Below the pieces are notes generated by a model that saw nothing but the letters and a program-made list of their open reading frames with translations, ran no database searches and had not been told where the DNA came from. A stretch of 20,000 nucleotides of DNA, taken from positions 330,001 to 350,000 of the forward strand of contig JACVTC010000129.1 in assembly GCA_016946835.1 (NCBI GenBank), read 5' to 3'. Numbering within the stretch: the stretch's first letter is position 1; every line of letters begins with the position of its first letter. Shown one piece after another: positions 9,314-19,185 of this stretch. Position numbers and translations under genes: made by a program. Source of the stretch: Neocallimastix lanati (nom. inval.). Its lineage: Eukaryota > Neocallimastigomycota > Neocallimastigomycetes > Neocallimastigales > Neocallimastigaceae.

Positions 9314-10455
9314 AAATATTAACTTATTATATAATAAAATTCGTAAAAATTTTTTTTTCTCTTTTTTCTCTCTTTTTTCAAATATTTTATTTTATATAGT
9401 ATATAAGATAAATAGATAAGAAAGAAATAGGAAAGAATTAAAATATAAAATGTAATATCTATGATTTTTTTTTTTTAAATATATTAAATTACCTTTATAT
9501 ATAATATATATCAAATATCAAATAGTCGATCAATTTTGAAATAAAAAAAAAAAAAAAAAAAAATACATTCCAAGAAATTAATTATAAAAAAAAAAATTCC
9601 TAAAATATCTTTTTTTTTTTCTCACTTATAATTTTTAGTTGTTACAACTATTAACTTTTTTTTTTTTTTTTTTTTTTATTTTTATTCTTATATTGTTCTA
9701 TATTGCTAAATAGTGACTGACATTTCGGAACTTTAATTACTAATTGTAATTTTTTTTTTTTTTTTTTTTAATTTATATATTGATTTTAATAATAGTGCAG
9801 ATCTTTTATTATTTTAGGTATAATCAACATTTTTCGTTTTTTTTTTTTTTTTTTGTGGTGAAATTAATTTAGACCCTGTATCTTTTTTATTGTAAAATCA
9901 AAATTAATATTTAGAAATATAATATGACATTTTAGATATTTTAGATTACTTTTCAAAAAAATTTTTTTTAATTAAAATTATCATTTAATATATAGAAATA
10001 TTAATATATTATTATTTTTATTATTATTTTTTTTATATAATTATTTATATGCTTTATTACTATTATAGTTTTTTTTTTTTTATTGATAGGAATTAAAAAT
10101 TTTTAATTAAACCTTCTCCTCCCTTTTTTTTTTATTTTATTTTATTTTATTATTTAATTTTTTTATTTACTTTTTAATTATTTTTATTAAAATATGATAT
10201 TTAATTTAAAATATCAGGAATGTTGTTTATTCAATAGGATAATTACTAAATTTCTACTTTTTTTTTTTTTTACAATTATTTGTGATAATTATTAGTTAAT
10301 AATTAATATTTTTTTTTATTAAATGATAATCAATAATATATTTTATTTAAAAAAAAAATAAAATAAAAAAGAAATTTCTTATTAATTTTAATATAAATAA
10401 AAGCCAAATTTTATTTTGATAATATAATTTAAAATATATTTAAATATACTTTATA
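9314..10455. other. AT-rich intergenic DNA with pyrimidine tracts; no gene seen
   Basis: T-runs dominate the plus strand from 9340 to 10140, including T/C-mixed tracts at 9350-9380 and CCTTCTCCTCCC at 10112-10123. Small patches with more G+C occur at 9713-9740 and 9855-9880. No open frame or RNA gene could be supported. Confidence 0.6.
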
Positions 10456-10499
10456 TATATTTATTAAAGTTATTAAACTTAATAACTTTAATAAATATA
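10456..10499. repeat. Perfect inverted repeat, 21-bp arms, 2-base spacer
   Basis: The left arm 10456-10476 (ends TTATTAAAGTTATTAA) is the exact reverse complement of the right arm 10479-10499, with only AC between. It would form a strong cruciform or RNA hairpin. Twenty-one matched pairs are not expected by chance in 20 kb even of nearly pure A/T. No gene abuts it. Confidence 0.85.
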
Positions 10500-11493
10500 A
10501 AAGATTATCTTTTTATATTATTTAATTTTTATTGGTTAAATCTAAAACATTATACATCATGTTAAATTAAAAAAAAAAAGATGTATAGTTCATGTGGTAC
10601 AATCAAAAGAAAGTTTTAGAGAAAAAAAAAACGTTTTTTATTTTAATTTATTTTTAATTTATTACTTAATATAATATATTATATGATGTAATAAAATTTA
10701 ATAAATTGTATTTAATAAAAATAAAAAAGAACCTAAAATAATCTTATATCAAAAAAAGAAATAAAAAAAAAGATATATATATAAATTATAATAAATTATA
10801 AGATTATATATATAGATATAAAAGATAATATACTAAAAAAAAAATTAACAAATATAGTAAAAAAAACCTAGTATGAAAATATACAGTAATAAATTATGAA
10901 AAATATTTTTTATTAATGGCCTAGAAGGTAAAATTTTGAGTATCATTTATATAAAAACTTTTATTAAAAGTAGAGAGGGTAACATTAGAGTATCTTTTAT
11001 TAAGTTAAAGTTTTTTTTTTCTATTTTTACTTTAAATATTTTTTATTTTGTTTATGTAAAGGTTTTATTTTATGGTAATATTTCCATATTTTATACAATT
11101 ACTAATAATGATAGATACAGGAATTATTATAATATAATATTTAGTATTAAAAAAATTCATATTTATAAATATAAAAATTTGAATTATTTTATAATTTAAC
11201 TCATAAACAATAGTTTTCTTTTTTAATATATAATAATTTTTTTTTTAGTCATAATTAATAATAAAAATATATACAGGAATAATTAATATAATGTGGCTTA
11301 TGAATCCTATCATCAGTAACAATGTTTTACCTAATTATTAAAGAATTTAATATAATTTAATATTCTATATTATAAATATATTAATTCTTTTTAATAAAAA
11401 TTTATATTACTGTATATAATATTAAAAAAACAAAAACAAAAACAAAAACATATATACATTCATAAACAAAAATATATATATATATATAAATCA

Positions 11494-11533
<40 letters not shown>

Positions 11534-12719
11534 TAAAATTTTCCATATATAAATATATACTAATTTGTATTTTTAATAACAAAATGAAAAAGTAAAAAAA
11601 AATTGAAATTATAAGTATCATATATGAATTTTTTTTAATATAACCCAAAAAAAAAAAAAAAAGTATTGAAGTAAAAATAATTTTTATTTATATTAATAAT
11701 ATTTAAAAATATATATATATATATGATAAAATAATTTAAAACAATATAGTATTATATACATTGTTTTAAAATAATATTGATTAAAAAAAATTATTAATAT
11801 TTTATATATAATAAAAAAAAAAAAAAAGTTTAGTCCCTTTTTTTAGATTTAATATATAACGCAGGATATGAAAAAAAACAAAAAAAAAAAAAAAAAAAAA
11901 AAAATTTAAGAATAAAAATTGAAATAGTAATAATAAAATATCTTCCATCTTTTATATAAATGGATTTATTTATTTATTTATTTATTTGTTTATTACTTAA
12001 TATTAAAAGTATAATTTTTATTATTTTTATTTATTAATGATTTAGATAATCTTTTTAATAGTATTATTTATTTTAAAAATATTTTTTTTTATATTATATA
12101 TTATGTTATAGGAAAAAAAAAAAAGTGAAAAAGTATTTATTAAATTGCTCATAATTTTATAAATTAAAGTTTAATTCCAAAATATTTAATTCATTATAAA
12201 CATTTATTATTTTATATATTAAAATTGCTATGTTACAGTATAATCTGATATAAAATTCTTTTGTTAATTATAAATGAAGTTGTGCAACTAATGAAATATT
12301 ATTGGTGAAATATGTATTTGTTATTTTTTTTTCATTTTTTGTTGTTGTTATTCCTATTAATCTATTATAGGCTATCGTACTACATATTATTAATGCATAT
12401 TAAGAGTAATTCAAAGTTTATTTACTAAAGATAAATAAAATATTATAAGTTAAAATTTATTTAAATAAAAAAAAATTTTTTTATGTTGTGTTTTATTTAG
12501 TAGTTTTCTCAAAATTGAAAAAAAAGGGAAAAAAAAATCTACTTTTGTTTTTTATTTTTTTTTTAATTTTATTTTTAAATTATAAATAATTATTAATTTA
12601 TTTTATATTGCATTCGTTTCAAATTTTAATATTGATATAATAATATGTCATATGAAGTAATTATAAAAATTTCCTTATTTATGATTTTGTTCCTGTTTAA
12701 ATTAAATAAAAAATAGAAT
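10500..12719. other. AT-rich intergenic DNA, no supported gene
   Basis: Holds AAAAAC pentamer-like repeats near 11427-11450, 32 A at 11500-11531, 25 A at 11880-11904 and a TTTA tract at about 11965-11990. An imperfect inverted repeat spans 11340-11390. An 87-codon frame at 10936-11199 starts with TTG, not ATG, and is I/F/Y/K/N-rich. A 62-codon minus-strand frame at 11460-11648 is mostly poly-F from the A-run. Neither is credible. Confidence 0.6.
11500..11531. repeat. Poly(A) run, 32 bases
   Basis: Uninterrupted A on the plus strand after TCATTTTTT, forming a T6/A32 junction. Likely slippage. Confidence 0.8.
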
Positions 12720-13450
12720 AATAAATGATAAATGAGATAAATAGTAAGTAAATAAATAATAAATAATAAATAAATAATAAATAATAATAAATAAATAATA
12801 AATAATAATAAATAATAATAAATAATAATAAATAAATAATAAATAATAAATAATAAATAATAAATAATAAATAATAAATAATAAATAATAAATAATAAAT
12901 AATAAGTAAATAAATAATAATTAATTAAATAAGAAATAATAAATAAATAAATAAATAAATAATAAATAAATAAATAAATAATAATAATAAGTAAATAAAT
13001 AATAAATAATAAATAATAATAAATAAATAATAAATAATAAATAATAAATAATAAATAATAAATAATAAATAATAAATAATAAATAATAAATAATAAATAA
13101 TAAATAATAAATAATAAATAATAAATAATAAATAATTGAATAATAAATAATAAATAATAAATAATAAATAATAAATAATAAATAATAAATAATAAATAAT
13201 AAATAATAAATAATAAATAATAAATAATAAATAATAAATAATAAATAATTGAATAATAAATAATAAATAATAAATAATAAATAATAAGTAAATAAATAAT
13301 AATTAATTAAATAAGAAATAATAAATAAATAAATAAATAAATAATAAATAAATAATAAATAATAAGTAAATAAATAATAAATAATAAATAATAATAAATA
13401 AATAATAAATAATAAATAATAAATAATTGAATAATAAATAATAAATAATA
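12720..13450. repeat. Heptanucleotide satellite array, AATAAAT unit, about 0.7 kb
   Basis: Consists of tens of AATAAAT units (period 7) with interspersed AAT and AAAT variants. Variant blocks recur: AATAAGTAAATAAATAATAA starts at 12901 and 13283, and a TTGAA interruption occurs at 13136, 13249 and 13427, which points to larger segmental duplications within the array. Three units make 21 bases, so the minus strand reads as a 179-codon frame (12921-13460) of repeating YYLLFII; this is an arithmetic by-product and not a gene. Confidence 0.95.
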
Positions 13451-13734
13451 AAAAAATCAATTATTTTTTTTATAACAAATTGAATAGATTAGCATGGAAG
13501 ATCTTAATTTACTATTATTTAACTTTATAGTAATAACAAATCTAATTTCTATTTAATTATGAAATTTTATTAAAAAATAAAAAAAATAAAAAAAAAAAAA
13601 TTTAAAGTTTGAATAAAGAAAATCTTAATTAATATTAAATCATAATTAATATATATGTATATAATTTTTTTTTTTTTAAACAGAATAAATAATAAAATTT
13701 TAATTTATTAATTTTAAATATTAATAAAATATAT

Positions 13735-13815
13735 AAGTAATAAATAAATAAATATATAAATAAATATATAAATAAATATATAAATAAATAAATAATAAAT
13801 AATAAATAATAAAAA
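13735..13815. repeat. AAAT / ATAAATAAATAT minisatellite tract
   Basis: A 12-base period (AATATATAAATA starting near 13751, 13763 and 13775) passes into AAATAAAT and AATAAAT strings like those of the larger array nearby. The minus strand stays open as low-complexity L/F/I/Y only. Confidence 0.8.
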
Positions 13816-13912
13816 ATAATCAAAAATATAGATAATTGATAATAAATAATAAATTATTCTTATAGTCATTGCTAATATATTTAATATATTTATATTATAA
13901 GAATTATTTTGA

Positions 13913-13948
13913 CTTGGCTTTTTTTTTTTTTTTTTTTTTTTTGGCTTG
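13913..13948. repeat. 24-T run flanked by a TTGGCTT direct repeat
   Basis: CTTGGC precedes and GGCTTG follows an uninterrupted T-run (13919-13942). TTGGCTT thus occurs on both sides. It may be a local duplication, or a relic of an inserted homopolymer with a target-site duplication. Confidence 0.5.
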
Positions 13949-14192
13949 TTAAAAAAAAATTAAAAATTTAATAGTTTATATATATTAATAATAATAATAA
14001 ACAAAATAATTCATACCTAATATTACGTAATAATGGTTAATAATAACTACAACAATAATTTTAAATTCCAATTTTTTTTTTTCATAACATTGTGATGAGC
14101 TGTAATAATTAATAAAGTTGATATTGAAAATAGAATATTCTTTTTTTTTAATAGGTATTATTATTTAATAATTTCAAATTATTATTAATCAT

Positions 14193-14290
14193 AATTATTA
14201 TTATGGTAAAGTAAAATAATAATAATTATTATTATTATTATGATAAAGTAAAATAATAATAATAATTATTATTATTATTATTATTATAAT
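14193..14290. repeat. Duplicated AAT/ATT palindromic block
   Basis: ATGGTAAAGTAAAATAAT at 14203 recurs as ATGATAAAGTAAAATAAT about 37 bases on. Each is followed by (AAT)n meeting (ATT)n. The second junction gives a perfect palindrome with 14-bp arms, 14252-14279. Confidence 0.75.
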
Positions 14291-15192
14291 TTTATTATTA
14301 TTTATTTATTATTTATTTGTTAATATTATTTATATTATTCATTATTATCATATAATAACAAAAAATAATAATTAATAATAATTATTATTCTTGATATTAT
14401 TTATTATTATCATTTACTATTATTTATAATATAAATAATACTAATTTAATATTCCGACATGTGGTAAATATTATTAATTTTAATGATTTGTACGTTGTTA
14501 CACTTTGCAGCTCATATTATTGCTATAAATTATAAAGATAAACATGATTAATTTTTTTTGCGTTACCTGAAAAATTTTGGGTATTAATTTCCATTAAAAA
14601 ATTTTTGTTAAACCATCACAACAAATAGTAATCCTTAAAAAAAAATAATATACTATCTTTAAAAAAAATTTAATAATTCATAAATTTAAATTATTTTTTA
14701 GTACTTTGTATGATTTATATCGTGAAATTTTTTTTTTTAAGGTATTTAATAATAAAATGATTAAAAGTAAAATAAATAAAAATATTTTAATATATTAAAA
14801 AATATATCTTTTTTTTTTATATATTATCCTATCTATAAAAATATTCCATAATAAATTAATAAACTATGAATTCTTATTAATTATTTTATTTAATTTTTTT
14901 TTTTTTTTTTAATAAGAAAATATTTATTTTTGAATTATTAATACTAGGGAAAAAAAAATTTTTTTTATAATTACACAAATTATATATATATATTATAAGA
15001 AATAAAAAATAAAAGTGTATTTCCTTTTTTTTTTTTTTTTTTTTTTTTTTATCTTTTAACAAGATAAATAAAAATAAAAACTTTTATATAAAAATCCAAA
15101 TTTTTTATAAAAAAAAAAAAAGGATATCATAATTTTGGTTATAAAAAAATAAATATATAATTAGGATTAAAATATCAAAACAATAATTATTA
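14291..15192. other. AT-rich intergenic DNA, no supported gene
   Basis: The patch 14450-14640 has the most mixed composition of this stretch (CCGACATGTGG, GTACGTTGTTACACTTTGCAG, GCGTTACCTG). It has stops in every frame within short distances and no matched stems of a tRNA. The rest is homopolymer-rich, including 26 T at 15025-15050. Confidence 0.55.
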
Positions 15193-15256
15193 ATTATTAG
15201 TATTAATTATTATTAGTATTAATTATTATTAGTATTAATTATTATTAGTATTAATT
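15193..15256. repeat. Four exact copies of a 16-bp unit
   Basis: ATTATTAGTATTAATT is repeated four times without error at 15193, 15209, 15225 and 15241. Perfect identity suggests recent expansion. Confidence 0.92.
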
Positions 15257-15495
15257 CTATGTATGCAAGTTTCTAGACTTTTTTTTTTAAATTTAATAAT
15301 TTTTTTTTTATTTATTTATTTATTTATTTCTATAATGGTATTAATTATTAAATTATTTAATTTAGCTTCAAATTAAACTGATATTAGTTTTTGGGGATGG
15401 CTTTTTTTTTTTTTTATTTTTTTTAATAATTGAAATTTTATTTTAATTTCTATTTTTATAATATATATTTAATTTTATTGCATTTTATTATATTA

Positions 15496-15615
15496 TATTT
15501 TATTTTATTATATTTTATTTTATTATATTTTATTTTATTATATTTTATTTTATTATATTTTATTTTATTATATTTTATTTTATTATATTTTATTTTATTA
15601 TATTTTATTTTATTA
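15496..15615. repeat. Eight exact copies of a 15-bp unit
   Basis: TATTTTATTTTATTA is repeated eight times without error. Because the unit is five codons long, the plus strand reads as an open LYFIL pentapeptide repeat (frame 15430-15645, TTG start). There is no ATG or coding composition, so this is a minisatellite and not a gene. Confidence 0.93.
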
Positions 15616-16700
15616 TTATTACTTTTTTTTTTTTTTAATAGATGAAACTTTCTGAAAACTACTCCATATTTTTATTTATTTATTTATTTATTTATTTTAA
15701 TATATTCATGTGTTAAGTATTATGCATAATTAATTTATTTTTTAAATAATAATCTTCCATTAATATTTCTATAACATGGAGAAAAAAAAAAGAACTTTAA
15801 TAGTAATAGTATAAATTAAATTATAAATTAAATATTAAATACGCTATTTTTAATAAATATTTATCTATATTAAAATTATTCTATTGTTTTTAAATATTTA
15901 GGAGTTAAATTTTATTACTTTTTATGTACATACACTTACTTAAAATGTTTATATATTATAATAAACTCTTCCTTTTTTAAAAAATTTCCTAATAAAGAAA
16001 TCCTATAAATAAAACTATTTTTTATTTATAATAAAAAAAAAAAAAAGCAGAAAAAAAAAATTTTTTTTATTTAATAAAACTAGTATATTATTAATATAAC
16101 TTAAAAATATAAAATTTTAAAATCATGAACAATTTTTACCTTTTTTTTTTCAAATTGAAAAAAAGGGTTTTTCTTTTCCTTTTTATTTTTTATTTTTTAT
16201 TTTTTTTTAAACTGTTTTAATAATTACATTAATATATATAGTATATTAAAACAAGTATAAACCTATTAATATTATTGGACAAAATAATTAAGAAGAATAT
16301 CTTAGATAAAAAAAAATTTTTTTTTTTTCTTTTTATAATATATATAAAATATAATTATTAGTAAAATTTTTTTATTTTTGTAAATAAATGTTATTTATTT
16401 ATTTATTTATTTAAATAATAATATATTATAATGTTTTAAAAGGTATTAATTATTAGTACACTTTCTATATATTACTTTATAAAATATAAATATTATATAG
16501 TTGTTTTTTTTAATTTAAAAAGATTTATTTGGCTGTAATGAAAAAAGAAAAAATAAAATTTTAATTTTTTTTTTAAAAACATCAAATGCCATGTGCTTTG
16601 TACTAATATTAAATATTAAATTAATATTATTATTAAAAATAAATAAATATATAAATAAATATATTAACACTATAAATATAAAAAAAAAAAAAAAAAAAAA
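15616..16700. other. AT-rich intergenic DNA, no gene seen
   Basis: Contains TTTA tetranucleotide tracts (about 15667-15697 and 16388-16412) and many A and T runs. No open frame or RNA gene could be supported. Confidence 0.6.
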
Positions 16701-16740
16701 GGTTTAGGTGATACAGAAAGTACAGAACTGGAAACAGCAA
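16701..16740. other. Short patch of coding-like base composition, identity unknown
   Basis: About 40 bases (GGTTTAGGTGATACAGAAAG, then a GTACAGAACTGGAAAC-type segment) have far more G+C than the surroundings. They follow a 21-A run at 16680-16700. The plus-strand frame is open from 16668 to about 16829 and reads GLGDTESTELETAK before turning into K/N/I repeats. There is no ATG. It could be an exon relic or a conserved non-coding site; the sequence cannot decide. Confidence 0.25.
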
Positions 16741-16842
16741 AAATAAATAAATTAATAATAACGAAAAACAAAAAAATAAATAAACAAAAAAAAAAAAAAA
16801 TAAATAAACAAAAAAAAAAATAAATAGATAGATAATAATATT

Positions 16843-17016
16843 AAAAAAAAATTATTTATATGTTATTTTTATTAAAAATTAAAAGTAAATGAATGAATAA
16901 CTATTTATTTTAATAAATAAACATTATATTAAAAAAATTATTTATATGTTATTTTTATTAAAAATTAAAAGTAAATGAATGAATAACTATTTATTTTAAT
17001 AAATAAACATTATATT
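16843..17016. repeat. Tandem duplication, two copies of 86-88 bp
   Basis: Copies at 16843-16930 and 16931-17016 differ only in the length of the leading A-run (9 versus 7). Both contain AAAAGTAAATGAATGAATAA and end in AACATTATATT. A third A-run with ATTAT follows, as if the unit had started again. Near-identity indicates a recent event. Confidence 0.93.
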
Positions 17017-17340
17017 AAAAAAAATTATCTTTTACATTTTTAAAATAATAAAAATAATTAGTAATTAAAAATGTATAAGAAAATAATAATATTTTATACA
17101 ATTTTTCATAAGCATTAACAATAATAGTAAAATGTAACGATTTTTACTATATATATTGCTATCTTAATAATTATTTATAGTATGTTATAAAAAAGAAAAT
17201 CAATTGTATATAAATAAACAGGACCGTCTATCTATAACTTTTTTAAACTTATAATTGAAGGATTAGGATTAATAAATTGATGAGATTAAAAAAAAAAATA
17301 AGTTTTTTAATGACATTTATAAACTTTTTTTTGTTTTCAA
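17017..17340. other. AT-rich intergenic DNA, no gene seen
   Basis: Mixed A/T with a slightly richer patch at 17215-17290 (AACAGGACCGTCTATC, GAAGGATTAGGATTAA). No open frame or motif is recognised. Confidence 0.55.
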
Positions 17341-17757
17341 TTATTATTATAATTATTAGCATATTATTTAATTATTATAATTATATCATTATTATTAATA
17401 TTAATTATTAGTATTATTATTTTTACTATGATTATATTATTACATAATATTTTTTTTTAAATATTTTTTTATTATTATCTTTACTATAATTATTTTTATT
17501 ACTATTATAATACTAATTATTATAATTATATTTATTATTATTACTATTATTTTTATAATATTTTATTATTATTATTACTATAATTATTTTTATTATTATT
17601 TTACTAATACTATATTAATACTAATACTATTAATTATTATTATTATATTTATTATTATTATATTTATTATTATTATATTTATTATTATTATATTTATTAT
17701 TATTACTATTATTTTTATAATATTTTATTATTATTATTATTACTATAATTATTATTT
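17341..17757. repeat. Degenerate ATT-rich satellite tract
   Basis: More than 400 bases of TTA/ATT-based repeats with interspersed C (TTACTATTA). A block TACTATTATTTTTATAATAT occurs at 17542 and 17704, offset 162. It encloses the exact 15-bp array listed separately. Confidence 0.85.
17645..17704. repeat. Four copies of a 15-bp unit
   Basis: ATATTTATTATTATT repeats with exact 15-base spacing at 17645, 17660, 17675 and 17690. Same period as the array at 15496, different sequence. Confidence 0.85.
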
Positions 17758-17760
17758 ATA

Positions 17761-18120
17761 ATTTTTTTTTTTTAATTTATATATATATATATATTTTTAC
17801 TAATAATTCGATTGAAATTAATTATTTAAATAAAGAATTTATAAACTCTAATCTATTAATAGTAAAATTTATTTGAGAATTAAATAAATTTCAGATTTTT
17901 TATTTTTATTTTTTATTTTTTTTTTTTATTTCTAATTAAAACGTCAAATATGGGACAATATAAAGTATTCTATATTTATATATATTTATAATGATGAAAA
18001 AAATTATTACAAATAAATAATAATTATCTTTTAAAAAAAAAAGTTCATCTATTTATATTATAATTTCTATTTATTGTATTTTTAATTAATAAAAGAATTA
18101 TTAAAATAAATATGATATAA

Positions 18121-18164
<44 letters not shown>

Positions 18165-19000
18165 CCAATAATAATTTTAGTATATAACCAAGAATATTAG
18201 TATTAAACTTTTTAGTATTTTTATATTTTTTACTTTACATCATTATATTACTTTATTGTTATTTTCATTTTTTAATATGTAGAATATTAATAATAATAAA
18301 AAAAAAAGAAAAAAGTGTTTTTTAATGAAAAAAATACTCTAAAATATTCATAGGCAGTAGGTTATAAATTTAATTTAAGAATTATAAATTTTATTAAGAA
18401 CACATATCAAGATATTTAATAATAAAATTAAACTGTTTATGTACATATATATATAATATTTTTTTTATAAAAAAAAATGTTGTATTATAGTATTATAATA
18501 TATATATATTTTTAAAAGAAATGACAGATTCAATATACATTACTTTGATATATTCTTGTAAATTTTTTTTTTTATTGGAGTAAACTAATTTAAATAATGA
18601 TACATTATGAATTTGGTATTAATAATATATAAAGAACTATCTTTTTTGAATCTTGTTAATAATTTAATTTAAAGATTATTTTTTTTTTTTAAAAAAAAAA
18701 ATTAAAGTTATAAAAATAAAATATAAGAAATTCCTTTTTATAAAAAATGATTCTTTTTTTAATATTACTTTTAATTATTTTTAATTATATTAATTAATAA
18801 TAATTAAAAAAAAAAAAAAGTTAGTAAATAATAAATAAATTATTAATGAGTAATACTATTTATGTATTTATAAATAAATAATAACCATTAATAATTAATA
18901 TTTTATTTAAATATTTAATGGTACTCTAATAATAGAATTTTATCTTTTATTTTTAGGTTGAAAAATGAGTGGATTATACTTTATTTTATTATTATTTTAT
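17761..19000. other. AT-rich intergenic DNA, no gene seen
   Basis: Holds (AT)n at about 17781-17794, 42 A at 18122-18163 and abundant T-runs. TTTTTAGGTTGAAAAATGAG near 18951 resembles an intron end next to an ATG, but the ATG frame stops after 21 codons. No supported gene. Confidence 0.55.
18122..18163. repeat. Poly(A) run, 42 bases, longest in the window
   Basis: Uninterrupted A between AAC and GCCAATAAT. No coding or retroelement sequence precedes it, so slippage is the simplest origin. Confidence 0.85.
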
Positions 19001-19013
19001 TCAATTCATTATT

Positions 19014-19052
19014 CAAAATATATACTATAATTTAATTATAGTATATATTTTG
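19014..19052. repeat. Perfect palindrome, 19-bp arms, within a longer imperfect inverted repeat
   Basis: CAAAATATATACTATAATT (19014-19032) and its exact reverse complement (19034-19052) flank a single base. TCAATT at 19001 and AATTGA at 19061-19066 extend the symmetry imperfectly to 66 bases. Good hairpin or cruciform potential. A 79-codon frame across it (18969-19208) starts with GTG, ends in poly-Y from a TTA tract, and is not credible. Confidence 0.82.
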
Positions 19053-19066
19053 TTTTATTTAATTGA

Positions 19067-19154
19067 ATATATAATGAAAATTTTTTTTTTTTTTTTTTTT
19101 TTAAATATATACTTTTTATTAAATATTTTTATTTTCTATGGAATGGTATTCCGA

Positions 19155-19185
<31 letters not shown>

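Noticed and set aside
10936-11199. 87-codon plus-strand frame
   Set aside because: Starts with TTG, which a fungal nuclear gene would hardly use, and its composition equals that of the flanking DNA. The most varied of the long frames, but still not supportable.
11460-11648. 62-codon minus-strand frame resembling a membrane protein
   Set aside because: The hydrophobic core is poly-F from the 32-A run; the rest is I/Y repeats.
12720-13450. Possible CRISPR array
   Set aside because: The repeats are 7-base and contiguous, with no unique spacers; the host is a fungus.
12921-13460. 179-codon minus-strand frame, longest continuous unspliced frame outside the NDT80 gene
   Set aside because: It is the heptanucleotide array read in register (YYLLFII repeats). 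No protein evidence and no coding-like composition.
13635-13823. 62-codon minus-strand frame
   Set aside because: Consists of LFIY repeats from AAAT/ATAAATAAATAT tracts.
15430-15645. 71-codon plus-strand LYFIL pentapeptide repeat frame
   Set aside because: A by-product of a 15-bp minisatellite; TTG start, and ends in poly-F/L from a T-run.
2491-18163. Long A-runs as tails of retroposed copies
   Set aside because: No gene- or element-like sequence precedes any of them, and equal numbers of T-runs occur; slippage explains them better.
18215-18233. Yeast ARS-consensus match (TTTTATATTTT)
   Set aside because: The 11-base consensus is nearly all A/T and is expected many times in this window; it says nothing about origin activity here.
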